NCBI GenBank assembly: GCA_033002965.1
Contig: JAURVB010002625.1
Span: forward strand, 20,374 to 84,373
Length of the DNA stretch: 64,000 bases
Reading direction: 5' to 3'
Source: Piper betle
Taxonomy: Eukaryota > Streptophyta > Magnoliopsida > Piperales > Piperaceae
Part shown: in pieces, positions 22,734 to 35,774 of the stretch
Layout: each line of letters starts with the position of its first letter
Position numbering within the stretch: position 1 is the first letter of the stretch
The notes under the pieces: model-generated
Told to the model about the DNA's origin: nothing
Seen by the model: only the letters and a program-made list of their open reading frames with translations
Database searches by the model: none
Translations under genes and position numbers: made by a program

Positions 22734-23945
22734 CTATGTCAAAAGATGGGACAAAATGGCCGTCCCCCACAAACCCAAAATGACGGCGATCGCTTCCAGA
22801 GCTTCCAACAATGTTGCTGCCAGTGAAGGTTCGTACGAGTCCGAAAGCGGCTCGTCGCCGTCCGGCGAGGGAGCCGGCGATGATTCAGATTCCGCCGGAG
22901 AGACTGGTCCTGGCGCCAGAGCTGGCTGGACGGTGGGCGCTTTCCCGAAGAGCTCCCCGGGGACGAGCAAGGTGTCGATGACGAAGACGGCCACTGGCGG
23001 CGAGTCGAAGAGGGTCGCGGCCACCTTGGAGGTGGTGGTGTCGGCGTGGATGGTAATCTGGTCGCCAGAGACGGTGTCGGAAACCTCATACCTCGTAGCG
23101 CCGTTGGAGGCCAGGGTGGAGAAGGGGCGGCTGTCGGAGGATTTGAGCGTCGCTGCCGGGGCGTACTCCGGCAATGCGTGGTAGAGCAGAAGCGCCACCG
23201 TGTCGTCTGTGCTCAGCCTCCCGACGTCCGGCGCTCCGGCTGCCTCAAAGGCCGCATCCGCCGGCGCGAACACCGTCACCCCTTTCGCCATGGCCGCCTC
23301 GTAACTCCTCAACACCCCCGTCTTCTCGAGAAGCGTGGCGAAGTTCCCGCAACCGCCCTTCTCGAGGGCGGCGGTGAGGTTTACCTCCGGCGATACGGCG
23401 GAAAAGCCGGGCGGGAATATCGGAGCGCTGACCTCGAGAACGGAGATGTTGTAGGGGACGAACTCGACGGCCCTCACGAGGGTGGCGTCCGACGGCGCCG
23501 ACGACGCTGGCGACGCCGCTGCTGCGGAGGTGAAGCACGCAACCCTGCCGCGGCGAACGGAAACGTTGACGAAACCCTCGAAGCCGTTGGCGAGCCCGGT
23601 GGTCTGGTAGAGGGTGGTGGACGTCACGGGGCCGTCGGGGAGGTGGCGGAGCTTGGCAGGGTCAAAGTAGTCGAGGAGGACGAGGAGGGCGACGGCGGCC
23701 TTGAGGTCGGAGTGGGAACGGTCGGCGAGGGCGGAGGCGGCGGGGTTGGCTAGGGCGAGGACGGTGATGGTCTGGTGGCGGTTGATGTCGTCGGCGACCT
23801 TGGTGTCGGAGAGGAAGGTGTTGAAGCGGGCGTACCGGGGTCGGGAGGAGAGGATGTTGGTGATGTTGTGAGCTGCGGCGCCGGAGAAAAGGACGGCGAG
23901 GGTGAGGGTGAGGGCGGCGAGGGGGAGGCAGGGCGGCGGTGCCAT
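22734..23945 (-). CDS. Fasciclin-like arabinogalactan protein, right copy
   Basis: A 403-residue FLA with the same layout as the left copy: signal peptide, two fasciclin domains, Pro-rich glycomodule and GPI-anchor tail. The only amino-acid change I can find is in the signal peptide core, where LAALLTLAV becomes LAALTLTLAV. This is a one-codon insertion from an extra unit of a CTCACC-type repeat (about 23900-23915) and should not harm secretion. The start ATG is at 23943-23945. It is intact and transcribed toward its twin. No other change suggests relaxed selection. Confidence 0.95.
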   Translation of the reverse strand: MAPPPCLPLAALTLTLAVLFSGAAAHNITNILSSRPRYARFNTFLSDTKVADDINRHQTITVLALANPAASALADRSHSDLKAAVALLVLLDYFDPAKLRHLPDGPVTSTTLYQTTGLANGFEGFVNVSVRRGRVACFTSAAAASPASSAPSDATLVRAVEFVPYNISVLEVSAPIFPPGFSAVSPEVNLTAALEKGGCGNFATLLEKTGVLRSYEAAMAKGVTVFAPADAAFEAAGAPDVGRLSTDDTVALLLYHALPEYAPAATLKSSDSRPFSTLASNGATRYEVSDTVSGDQITIHADTTTSKVAATLFDSPPVAVFVIDTLLVPGELFGKAPTVQPALAPGPVSPAESESSPAPSPDGDEPLSDSYEPSLAATLLEALEAIAVILGLWGTAILSHLLT

Positions 23946-25897
23946 GGAGGTGGTGGGGGGAATGATTTGATTTTTGAGTGGAATGACTAAATTGTATCTG
24001 CTACTCAGGCCGAGCGTCGGGGCGTTTTGGTAACTTCGGATGAATTGAGGCACCTATCGAGGAGTGCGTTCAAAAACGGCGCGAAAAAGCAACCAATCCG
24101 AGAGGGACCAACGTCAAAGAAAGGTATTTGCATTGTATGTTACGTGCTTGTATTTTTTTGGTAGTTACATTTTTTTCCCAATCTATTTGGCAATAATTTT
24201 GGGACCAATCACAAATTTCAAAAAATCATTAATTTTCAATAAAGTTTAAAGTTAATAAAACACATATAATTTGGGTTTTTGTTGGATTTTGATTGGTGGC
24301 AAATTTTGGTAATGTGAAAGTTTGTTTCACATAAATACTTCTCCAAAAGAATGCATAAATAGGCCAGCGTTCTTTGAACTCATGCTAATTGCTCATTTGC
24401 TGATTTGATGCACTATGGAAGCTTAGCAGTTAACAAGTAATACAGCTAGGTATAAATATGTACTTCTTTCAATGAGTTGCTATTTTTTATGCCACTAGTT
24501 GTCATGGTATAAATATGTAGTCTGTGGAATGTGACTATAGCTTATATGATCAATAGGGCAAGGCAGTTGGCAACAACTGTGGATCACTTTTATGGGTCTT
24601 TTTTTTTTTGGGTCTAAGTACGTTGAGGCTCCTGGTTACCTAGAAAGTTTTATGACCAAACGATGGCAACTATTCTATTCATAGCTTAGAAACAAAACTT
24701 TTATAAATACATAAGCAGGTCGCCACCAGCCCCGAAATTGGTAGAGCCGAATACAGATGACCATTGTCTTTACTTTCCAAGACAAACCCACCTCATGACT
24801 CATTGAGTTGATGTACTAAATTCGCCAATGGTAAGCTTTCTCTCTGATCAACTGAACCTCACCGATCATTATGCACAGACAACTAGTTTGTCTCAATTTT
24901 GTCAAGCCACATCCCAGGCTTAATCGAAATATAACTGATATGTTGAGTCCCGTGGTTAGTTATGCCCTTAAAAATCTTTCAAACAAAGATTCTTAATGCA
25001 GCCTTGAATCCCATTGTTATTCAGGCTCTTTCATAAAAGTGTCCCCAACATGAAATTTACAGATTAATGCTACAATGTTTTTTAATCTTTATTTTCTATC
25101 TTTACAGGATTTGTGATTTAATTAATTAAAATTTTCCGAAATAATAATAAGAAAAATATGTATTTATCAAGTTCTATTTTCTATCTTTATCATGTTTATA
25201 AGTTAATTAATTAACAAATTTGAAATTATAAAAAATAAATGTGTTTATACTCATGTTTTCATCTTTATTGAATTTGTAATTTAATTAATTAAAAAATTAC
25301 TAATATAATAAAAAAAATATGTGTTTATCAACTTCTATATTTCATCTTTACCCGATATGTAATTTAATTGAATAAAAATCCTGTACTTAATGAAAATTTT
25401 ATAATATAATATTAACTCCTATTTTCCATCTTTTCAAACTTGAAATTTAATTAAATAAAGGATAAAGGCATATTTTTTATCTTTAATTAATTAAAAAATC
25501 CTATAATTAATAAAAAAATACGTGTTTTATCAATTATTATTTTCCATCTTTATCAAAATTTATAATTTATTTAATTAAAAATTCCAAAAATAATTAAAAA
25601 AGATTTTGTCAAATTTGATTTAAAGTTTTAAAATGTTTTAAATTTCCTAACAAAGTGAATTAATTAAGTATGGTTAAGTTGACTTCTAATTGTAAGTGTA
25701 TGAATAATTACAATTTATACATATAATTTTAAAAAACAAGATAAAATACTATAAAATCAAATAGAATATGCACCACATGACACAAGGAAACATTTTAATA
25801 AGCGAAATAATTCAAAAAGGAATATATATATTTTAGAAAATATCTATATAAAAAAGTATGATATAATTACGGAGCCCCTACTCCATACAATTACGGA
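23946..25897. promoter_or_regulatory. AT-rich upstream region of the right FLA gene
   Basis: Mirror of 14522-16475, including the degenerate ~90 bp tandem repeat at about 25075-25640. A few substitutions distinguish it, for example a longer T run near 24600. No gene is visible between the FLA start and the LTR at 25898. Confidence 0.5.
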
Positions 25898-28569
25898 ATC
25901 GGTACCACGCCTAACACGACGATGATGTTGACACCATACAATTACGGAGCCCCTACTCCAACCTTAATTTCATTAACTAAAAACAAAAGAACAAGTGGAC
26001 AATCTACCCCTGACTACTTGGCTACCGTGGACATGCAAACCCCACGGCGTGCCTCCTTTCCCAATAGGGAGGCTGTGATGACTATGAGTACCCCACTCAC
26101 AATAAGTCCTCACAAACCCCATGCCACCCCTTGGTCAGCCTATTTACATGTAATTTCTCCTCAGCTAGAAATACAATCAGGTCGTGGAACAGGAATTGTG
26201 TACCTTGATCCCAACAAACAACTACTCCTCTAGTCCCCTTGAAGTTCTAGCCCTTGACTCGAAGAATTGGTCGCGACAACTTCAAGTGTCTCCTTGCACG
26301 ATCATGGTTATCTCTTCTCCACCATGAGATTCATAGCAACTCACGTTTGTTTCCTTCTACACAAGAGGGATGTCTCTTTATGCAGGCTCCAATCCGTGTT
26401 TATCCATATCTCCAAAGATTTCAACAAAATATCTTTTGATGATCATGTTTACCCTTAATGTCCAAGGATATCCATATCTGAAATTTGTTGCAACCAACTA
26501 TTCTCCACTGGTTTGCATAAGATCTCAACACATCAGCAAATCTTATCGGCAATTCTTGATCAAACAAATCCTTCGGCGCCCTTGGTTGCATGGTCGAACC
26601 CTCTTGGTTTGACCCCAGCCCACTCTCGGCCACACTCCAACCTCTCGGCATTCCAACAAACTGCTTGCTCCAAAAACTGAAACTTCTTCTCTCAGCGTTC
26701 CAGCAGAATGCTCACTCCAAGTGTTGGCATTCCTACTCCCGCTAGGAATCCTGTGCAAGCTCGCCAACCTCAGGCAAATACTGCTGCGCCGGTATTTGGC
26801 TCGGTCATCCCGTATGCGCTCGTGCCCCTGTACTGCTATTTGGATCAGTGCGCTCAGTGCCCACTTGTAGCTCACTACTCGCATGCTACCGCTCGGCACT
26901 GCTCGGCATTACTCGACATTGCTCGGCACTGCTCACTCGTGCATTGCTCGGCATTGCTTGCTCACACACTGCTCGGCACTGGATATCGGTACGCTTGGTT
27001 GCCCCTAACCTCGCTCCACCGATATGTTGTTCGTCGCTTGCTCGGTCATTTGCTCGCTACCTAGAACCCGTCATCTTGAGGTTTATCGATGCCTATGTAG
27101 TGGCATGCTCGGTACCCATTACCGATCATCCCTTCGTGCTACACTCTATCAAGTACCGATACTTGCTCGACTCCATCCTCACTCATACCCCTGGTCACCC
27201 GACAGACTTGATGCACCACAGCTTGATCTTGCCTGCAGCTATAACATGGATTAGTATTGGTAAGTTGTTTCCACCACTCGGATAGCCCCAACAATCTGTC
27301 TTGGACGCAGGATGACTAGGAACAACCGCCAAACCCTAGCTCCCTAGGCATCCTCCGGACTAAATGTTAGAATACTTTCAATAACATGCAAGTATACATA
27401 GTCGAAACAAGTAATAGAATGATGTATTTGAGTATCGTCCCACAAAGAGATGAATTTCCTTAAATTAATTAAAGAAAATAAAATGAAGAACAAAACAAAA
27501 ACATCCGACTTAACTAAATCTAAGTAATAACTTTAAATTAAAGAAAGAGTTATAATGATACAATTTTTTCTAGAGTCGAATTTTCCTTAATATGAATTTA
27601 ATATTCATCACATCTTACTCTTATCTTCTATTCCGTCGAATTGTCGATGTAGGATAATTATATTACATGATGGCTCTTGCTCCTTCATGCTTCTTTTATT
27701 TTGCCTCAATTTCTACCTCCTAATGATGATTAATTAATCAATAAAATAATGCATTAAAATTTGCCTTACAATAGCATACAGTATTGTGTATCTTCCGACT
27801 ACAATGACAAACAAGTCAAAAGATTTGTCGTATGATGAATTATCAATGATTAATCTAATTAATTTCTCCCAAAATCTAATTAAACCTCGTGATCTAAGAA
27901 GTAGACGATCAATCTATTCTTAGCATTAAAAACATAATAATTCAAACAATCCGGTCGAATGAAAGAGTAAGAGGTTAAAATGAATTCAATTAAACCATGT
28001 TAAGTTCCATTCTTCTCTAGACCAAAATAAAAGACTACTCCATAATAAAAATAAAAAACAATATAAAGAAAAACTATTTCTTATTATGAAAGGAAAATTA
28101 TTACAAAAACTAGAACTACTTCTAAGCCAAGAGTTAAGATATATCAAACAACAAATGACCACCCCTTTATATAGAAGATGGGATACCAAGGAGATACAAT
28201 AATTTGAAGAAGAATTCCACAACTCAATGTGGACTAACTGATTATGATGTCCGATGAAGTTTTCAACTCCCCGACAATTGCACCAAAGCTATGTATAGCG
28301 ATCCTCATCGAGCTTTACCAACACCAAAAATTGTAGCCATCAATGGGTGGGGTCCAATGCTCTAACCAACAAGTCCTAAGCTTAATTTGTTTCATCTTTT
28401 TCTGCATTAAAACTCCAAAATTAAGTGTATCTCATAACATATTAATTAACTTGAATATAACGAGAAATATCACTTAATTAATAATGATTATACCTGGGAA
28501 GTACAAAATCACATTAAAAATATGGGTAAATATTGTATACTTTTAACACTTAACACTAGACCTGCAACA
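25898..28569 (-). repeat. 3' LTR of right-arm element, truncated
   Basis: Mirror of 11851-14521. It retains the TGTTGCAGG start (ending CAACA at 28569 on the plus strand), where the left copy has AGTTGCAAG. It is interrupted by the family B solo LTR at 27365-28555. Confidence 0.8.
27365..28555 (-). mobile_element. Family B solo LTR, right-arm copy
   Basis: Mirror of 11865-13055, with flanks CTAAA (27360-27364) and CTAGA (28556-28560), the complements of the left-arm flanks. A shared insertion site on both arms shows that it existed before the duplication. Confidence 0.87.
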
Positions 28570-29739
28570 GTCCTTCCCCACCAATGAGACCCGATGTCCT
28601 CATCGGAGGGTTAAGTCCTCCCCAGTACTTCTTGATCTTGCTCCCCAATTGCCACAACTCCCTCTCCTTTTTCCAACTATTCACACTTCTCCATTCTCCC
28701 TTCCACGTCATAAGATACTCCATCACCCCTTTTGGAGTCCCTTGGCCAACGGGCCCATGCTCCAAAATCCACCCTACCTTTTCCTTATAATGTTGCCAGC
28801 CGGTAGGGGAGGTCTCTCTGGATGAGCTCACCTCGGATTGACCAAATCCTCATGAAAAGGTTTGAGAACACTAACATGGAAATCTGGGTGAAGTTTCAAC
28901 TGGTATGGGATACTTCCGATTGCCTTTTCCACCTCAAAAGGAACCTCGTACCTTTGCACCACCACCCGATGCACCTTAGAACACCTGATTTTCTCCCAAA
29001 TCAATAGCATGAGCTTCAGCATTACTTTGTCCCCCGTGCTAAATGATACCGCACTCTTCCTTGAGTCGGCATATCTCCCCATTCAGCTTGTTGTCTTGGC
29101 TAACTCCACTGCAAACCCTTGTGCAGCTGGACACCATACTCCACTTCCCTATAGAGTACCCTCTAGTGGTGTAGGAGGCTGGTGGATCCGTAGCAACCTC
29201 GAAGGGACTAAGCCCCTTAGTTGAAAACTATTGCAGATTACTCCCAACCTATGTCGTGTCAAGAAGATACAATCGGCTCTTTTGACTTGATGTGATGACA
29301 TGCCTCAAACACCGCTCGAGCAATGCATTCGTCTTTTTGTCTGCCCCGTCAGAGTGAGGATGGTTAGCTGTAATGATGTTAGTCAAGACCGCAGTACTTC
29401 CCCACGTTCCTGAAGAACCATTCAGCAGCGGTCTTGGTTGAGCATGCATGTGGCGCTCCTGCGAATACGAGTACTTAGAAAACTAATCCACAACTAACCA
29501 TAATGTCATTCCCTTCACCTCGGGGAATCTAAACACCAAGTCCATTGAGATCGAGCTCCATGGTCTCAAAGGTGTAGGTAGTGGTTGTAGCAACCTAGCC
29601 TCTACACTAGCATTGACTAATCCATTATCTAACCAATACATGCGAGTCCAGCCCTTGCTGACTCTATTAACCAGTTTCTTGTCCTTGAGATCTATCTTCG
29701 CCAACCCTCTGACCTGCCCTAGTAGCTTCTGCCACCTTG
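28570..29739 (-). pseudogene. Integrase and chromodomain remnant, right arm
   Basis: Mirror of 10682-11850. The frame at 28556-28831 joins the linker and chromodomain-like part (EYLMTWKGEWRSVNSWKK, then KIKKYWGGL) better than the left copy does. The integrase core piece at 29483-29704 and the catalytic-region piece at 29249-29449 are in separate frames. Not functional. Confidence 0.78.
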
Positions 29740-29744
29740 CCTAC

Positions 29745-30483
29745 TTCTCCTTCTGGGTCTTGAAGAAGTTGTTAGCTACATTGTTCGTTATGATAATGAT
29801 CATGGATCCCAACAAGCAAACCTGCCATACTCCTAGGCAATGCACCTCAGCCAGCACCTCCTCCTGCTGCCATACACCACTTACGGCTATGTCTGAAGCG
29901 TCTGGCACCACTCCAAACTGTTGATTGAAATCTGGCAATTTCAATATTGGCTTCAATGATGTGGCAGCTTTCAACTCTTCAAAAGCTACCCGGCATCGCT
30001 CCAACCACGCCCTACAACTTATCCTCCTCCAATAAGTCGGATAAAGGTGACATTTTTTGTAGGAATTGGCGAAACCTCGGAAGCTCCTCCACACTGCCAC
30101 CTTTGTTGGCTTCGGCCACTTGGCAATGGTTCTCGCACTAGATTCTTGTGCTCGCACCTTCTCCTCACCAATTTAGTGCCCTAGGGAGCTCATCTCCCCT
30201 AGGCCAAACTCACACTTCTCTCTCTTCACAAAGAGATCATGTTCCCTTAGCCGATTCAAACCCTCTCTAATGTGACCAAATAAATCAGCACACAAGGGAA
30301 CTAGGTACTTCTTCTTAATGGTTACGGTGAAGTCGTTGGCTGAATTTTCCCCCGAATCCAGAAACTCTCCTAGCTGGATCATAAGCTTTGTGAGTTCTTT
30401 AGGCGACATCCTATTTGGTGCCTTTGCTGGTGCTCTTGCCCCTGGCACCAATTCGATCTGGTGTTCGACTGATCTCTTTAGAG
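29745..30483 (-). pseudogene. Reverse transcriptase/RNase H remnant, right arm
   Basis: Mirror of 7257-7994 without the solo LTR. The site where the left arm took the insertion is intact here (CCTAC at 29740-29744). As on the left, the RT palm with YxDD is missing, so this deletion is older than the palindrome. Confidence 0.78.
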
Positions 30484-33400
30484 CATAGTTGCAAAACTCA
30501 GCTGATTACACTCCGAATCGGCTGATTTAACTCGGCTCGGTGCAAAATCGAGTCAAAATACTGATGTATCGGTTGGGTAAAAAATCAGACCAAGAATCTG
30601 CCGATCCAAGCTGATTCTCACCCTGAGTCAATGACAGCCTGAATTGACCAATTCAGGTGGGGCGCCGGAGGAGATCTGGCGAGCGGGGGAGACAGGAGCA
30701 GATGGAGTGAGCTTCGACAGGGTAGCTGGTGGCGAGTGGGGGGAGGAGACAGGTGTAAAACCCGTGACTCGAGTCAGGGTTTTACGTTACCGAACCAGTC
30801 GGTTTAACCGTTGGTTTGAGTCGAGTCAGTTTCATGAACCGCATGTTGAGTCGAGGCCAACCGTGAGTTATGAGCGATGAGAGTCAGGTGTACCTGAATA
30901 TATGATGATAACGTTGAGAAGATGGTGAGATATGAGTTATCAAAATATATGAAAGTATGCATTATTTTTTTCTTTTTATATGTTTGATTGTAGGAATAGT
31001 TTTAGGCCAAATAACGCGTTAGGATGCGTTGGATTATATTCGGGTGGGTTATTAGTTATAGAGCATGCCATTTGGATGTTGTTGTGCTGCCGTGCGGCCC
31101 GTGCCGCCCTGAGCGACCTCGGCCACTGATCGCTTGCCGGTGCACCGCCACGATGCCGCGAAGCCACCTCGGCCGTCGCCACTCCGAGCCTGATTCCGCC
31201 ATCGTCCGGGCCGCGCCGCCGCCGCTGTGACCGCCACGACCACCCTCTCACCGTCGCCAATGTTTCCCCCACCATCCCGAGCTCCGTCGAGGCCGGCCGC
31301 AGCCCCAATCGGAGCACGCCGCTGCGGCCACCCATTTTCGACGCCGCAGCCGACAGCCATCGCCACCCCGGCTGCTTTGTTTAACACCACCATCAGACTA
31401 AGCTCGTCGAGCTGGTGCTGATAGACCCCCTGATTGCCCCATCCAGAAACACCGCCGGAAAACTGCCGACACTCGCCGGAAAACCGCTCGAACCGTCGGA
31501 AAATTGGATTCGTGGGAAATTCGCCGGACCATCCGCCGAACGCACCCGGTCCAATCTGATCGGACTTCGGATGCCGCCAGGTGCCGAGTTCGAGTTTCGA
31601 GCCACGAAACGGAAACCCTAGCCGTCGCCCATTTTCGACGATGCGAGGTATAATTTATTTTAACTTAATCATTTGAAAGTATTGATTATTAGAATTGCAT
31701 GCTAGGATTGGTGAATTGTATGTTATAATAATATATATAAATGTAGATTTGATTAAGGATAAAATATGAAATTTGTTTGATTGAGTGGTGTTAAAAATGG
31801 AAGCTAAGAAACTAATTAGGGTAACTAGGTAATGATCATGATCTAATGCAAACTAGCCTAAGTAGACTTGCTAGAATTGATATAGGTTGATGTGTGTTGA
31901 CTGATGCGTGATTGTGATTGATTGTGTGTGCATGCTATAGGATGTGTGATTCATCATGCGGGCGTTAGTTTTTAGCTTGATTGTGTAGGTACGGTGTAGG
32001 AGCTCGCCGCCTAGGTGCGTGGACCCGTTTGGAGCTTCTACCAGGTCCGTTTAGGACTCGTTCTCTGTTTTACGCTATTCTATTGTGTATTTGATTTATT
32101 ACATGCAGGACGTGTTAAGTGGCATTTTATCGGATCCCACTTAACTCGGGCCATTTAGCCAACAATTTTCCGAATTAATAACCCTCGAGGATGAGATCCC
32201 TCGAGTTTGTTTTCGAACTTCAGATCTAGCTCACGTTGCCTTCAGGCCTATTGTATAAATCCCAACCCAGACCTATATATATGTATAGTTTTCGCATTTT
32301 TGTGAGAGATTGAATGAGGGAAATCCGACTACCGTGCTACGCGAGTGGGCACGTGTGTGTCGATAGTGGGCTCTGGAATGGTGTGCGGGCTGTTTCATTC
32401 CCGAAGGATCCTGACAACTCCACCTTTGAGTTCCTCAAACCCGGAGAAGTGTGGAGGTTCACGGGTACTGCAATGCAGCGCATGTCTAGACTTGTGGTTT
32501 CAAAGGGTACTAAAGGCGACTGCCTGAGAGTACTCGGCCTTCGTGCTCAAGGCCAGGAGTAATATGGAAGGTGCAGAGGGCGGAAAGGAATGAGATTTGA
32601 TGTGAGAAGCGATAGAGAAATGGCCAAGGTATGAGAATGAGAAAGAAAGGGGGACGCTGTCGACCCGAGGGCGACGGCTCCCGTATGTGCCCTGATGAGA
32701 GTTCTTGAGGAAGTATATGGTTTTCATTTAACAGGAGAGTTTGCTCTCCTGTGCCAGATTGATATTAGTTATTTTCCGGGCCGGTAACACTCGTTACTGA
32801 CGGTTTTTCTATATATATGTAGGTGAGGAATGCGAGCAATGAAAGCTGTCGGGACTGCGGAGGAGCAGCACGGAACCGCGCACACATGTACCTGCCGCGT
32901 GTAATGTATAATGATGGTTGTTTAATGCTGTGTGAATGATTGTTAGAATGTTTTTGTCTTAATGAATTGCCTGTTATGAAATGAACGGATAGATGTGAAT
33001 GAGCAGGGAGCCTTGGAGTTCAGCCTCGGCTTAGATGAAAACAAATGAGATAATAATGGAATGCCGCGGTAGATTGTTATGTTTTGTCGTATTTTGATAA
33101 AATATTTATATACCTTTGTTGTGGACAGGTTGGCCCTTATTGCACTTTTAGGGGAAACTCTGTCCGTTTTTACATAGTAGTATATATTTTCTTTTGGTTT
33201 CCCATTTATTGTTTTGTCTTGTTTTTGCTTGTACATCATAGCATGCATGTGGGACCGCGTTAGAACCCAATCGTTCTCATTCATGCATTTCATGTTTGCA
33301 TCTCCATCTTGAGACGCCGAGGGCAGATCCGGGTCGGCTTAACCGAACCCAATAGATTAGCAAACGGTTCGGTCGCCGGTCACATTTCCGGGTCGGTTCA

Positions 33401-33942
33401 CGGGTGAGCCGAAACGGGGTGTTACAACAGGGGTGGGGGACGGGGAGAAACAAGGCCGGGTTGGAGGGGCGCGGGGCGGTGGGTGGGTGGAGGAGATCTG
33501 GGGGGTGGAGAGATCGGGGCGGTGGCGGCGGCGGCGCAGGGGTGGAGACGGGCGGGATGGGGTGAGGCTCGGTGGGGAGGTGGAGGGCGGTGGGGCGGGG
33601 AGGCGGGCGGCTTGAGATGGGGCGGTGGGCTGTGTGGGGTGGAGAGTGGGGGGATGGGAAAAGATGGATAAAAATGAGGGGTAATTTACCTAATAAAAAT
33701 TGACTCGCTCCTTATTCGAGTCAATAATAATAAAATAAATCCTAAAATATAAAATAAAATAAAAAATAACAAAAATTAATCTAATGATGTGCTCTAGAAT
33801 GATACCGAAGACATGGAGGAGAAAATTGTTTGATTTTTATCGATTTAAGTCAACCGATTTTTGTCCGATTTTGATGAATCAATCTTATTCAATGACCCCC
33901 TCAAATCCGATTCATCATCCGATTCCGATTTTTGCAACTATA
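30484..33942 (-). mobile_element. hAT-like CATAGTTGC element, right arm, split by an LTR
   Basis: Mirror of 6462-7256. Its ends are CATAGTTGC at 30484 and GCAACTATA at 33942, with TTTGGAAG outside. A family A solo LTR (30754-33426) has been inserted in the GC-rich centre. Without it the element is about 0.79 kb. It has no transposase. Confidence 0.8.
30754..33426 (+). mobile_element. Family A solo LTR, right arm only
   Basis: It starts TGTAAAACCCGTGACTCG, ends CGGGGTGTTACA and has the perfect 5-bp duplication ACAGG (30749-30753 and 33427-33431). It is 2,673 bp with no coding region. It has a GC-rich block at about 31080-31640 and an AT-rich remainder. The left-arm element at 6462-7256 has the empty site near 6987-6991. 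Short reading frames in it are compositional. Confidence 0.9.
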
Positions 33943-34542
33943 TTTGGAAGGTAACCCGTATGGAAATTCGGTAGGCATCACATCTAAATACTCGTCCAGC
34001 AGCCCTACGATTAATTCTGGCACGTCCACCACATGGTCTAGTTGGATCTCCACCATCACTGCAAGATAAGTTAAGGCCCCTTTCTTGCATCCTCGAGTAA
34101 CCTGGATTGCCGATAACTGCTCCTTACTGACAATGCAGTCCTCAACCCTCGAAGGACCTCGCTGGCCATGAACAAAGCTTGCACCCGCGTTGTCCATGAT
34201 CAATATTCCTCCAAGTTGTGGGAACACTCCCGCACTGGCAGTCCTCATGAAGGCATTCCCGATAATCAGATCGAAGTCGTCCATCTCAATAACCATCAAG
34301 TCCATCTATCCCTCATATTCCCCCAAGCAGACTCTCACATTTCTGGAAATTCCATCCACTTGTCTTGCCTGCGAGTTGACCGCCTTGATCCTACTAGTGT
34401 TGTTCCTGGTCTTCGACCCTAACTCTATAGCCATCCCCTTGGAGATGAAACTGTGCGTCACAATAGTGTCTATCAAGGCTGAAACCTTCCTTCTATTCAC
34501 TACCATCGGAACATACATCAAGTCAGCTCCCCCGGAAGCCAT
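33943..34542 (-). pseudogene. Aspartic protease remnant, right arm
   Basis: Mirror of 5860-6461. It shows the same D-T-I in place of the catalytic D-[ST]-G. An in-frame stop near 34306 separates two pieces that are joined on the left arm (5860-6261), so this copy has decayed slightly further here. Confidence 0.75.
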
Positions 34543-34584
34543 ATGTCTAGCATGTATAGCCTCAAGTATCTAAAGGGTAGATGC

Positions 34585-35498
34585 TTGAGCAGAAGGCCCC
34601 TCCTCCTGATCTCGATCTGCAACTGCTACCATAGCACTGATCTTGCCCTTGGTTGGACACTCCTTAGCCCGATGTGGGCCATTTCATAGAAAATACCCGG
34701 ACTTCCTCACATCGGTTATCCGGTCCCTATTACCTGGCCTAAAGCTTGGTTTCTTCTTCTTCAGCACCTTGGATGGCTTCTCCTTGCCATCCCGTCGGCT
34801 GTCCTTGCTTGTTGTGGTCTTTTTGCTAGAGTTCTCATCTTTCAATCCCATAGTCTGCTTGAAGTCCACCAAAACATCGGTAGCTGCCAAAGCTACAGGT
34901 AAATCCTGTATTTTCTGTCTCTTCAATTCCAGTTGTGCCCACAGCTGCAAACCTGTGATAAAGTTGAACAACTTATCCTCCTCGAACATGTTCTTGATGT
35001 CCAGGATACAATAGCTGAATTCCTTGACATATTCTCTCACGGTTCCTGTTTGAGTCAAACATTTCAATTAACCCCTTGCCACCCAGGTAGTATTGGTTGG
35101 CAAGAATTGCTCCCGAAGCTCTCGTTTTACAATTTCCCAAGTCTCCCCAAGTCTTTATACGGGGTCAACCAGCATTCTCATCTTCATCGGTGTGAGTTCT
35201 AAACCATAACTTGGGCATCCCCCATCATGAACATACTGGCCATAGAAACCTTCATCTCTTTGGGTATCTTCGTAGTTGTAAAGTACTCTTGCATGTCCCA
35301 GAGGAAGTTCTCTAGGTCCTTGGCTGACCTAGTCCCCTCAAGCTTCTTTGGCTCTGGCACCTTGAGCCTTCCCAGGACTAAGCTTTCTTCCGCTGCACAG
35401 TCAACAACTCCATGTTGAGGCTGTAATACGAACACTTGCTTCAGCAATGCACATCTGCATGCAAAGCATCATACACAACCAGGAGAGCTCCAAGCATC
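34585..35498 (-). pseudogene. gag remnant, right arm
   Basis: Mirror of 4904-5817, with the same damaged zinc knuckle and frameshifts. Only a few substitutions separate the copies (for example RKSEYFL on the left and RKSGYFL here). Confidence 0.78.
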
Positions 35499-35760
35499 TA
35501 TGTCGTCTCTCTTGCACTACTAGGCTCGGGTAATGTTCCTACCCAAGTATTCAAGTCCAACAACCCTTCTATTAAGGGCTATAGTCAATCAAAGACGGTA
35601 TGCATGTCTCCACTGTTGGTAGGTCTTCCTACCAACACTTCCAGTCGTGCCAGTCTCTCCCTAAGACTCTCGGTAGATCGTGTGTCCATATCCGGATTGG
35701 TTTATTGGCAAATTGTGGAGGTTCCCCCTGAAACTTGCACTTGTGACGTGCTGAAACCTA

Positions 35761-35771
35761 GCTCTGATACC
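35761..35771 (-). other. Primer-binding site, right-arm element
   Basis: Complement of GGTATCAGAGC, adjacent to the LTR at 35775. Confidence 0.8.
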
Positions 35772-35774
35772 TTC

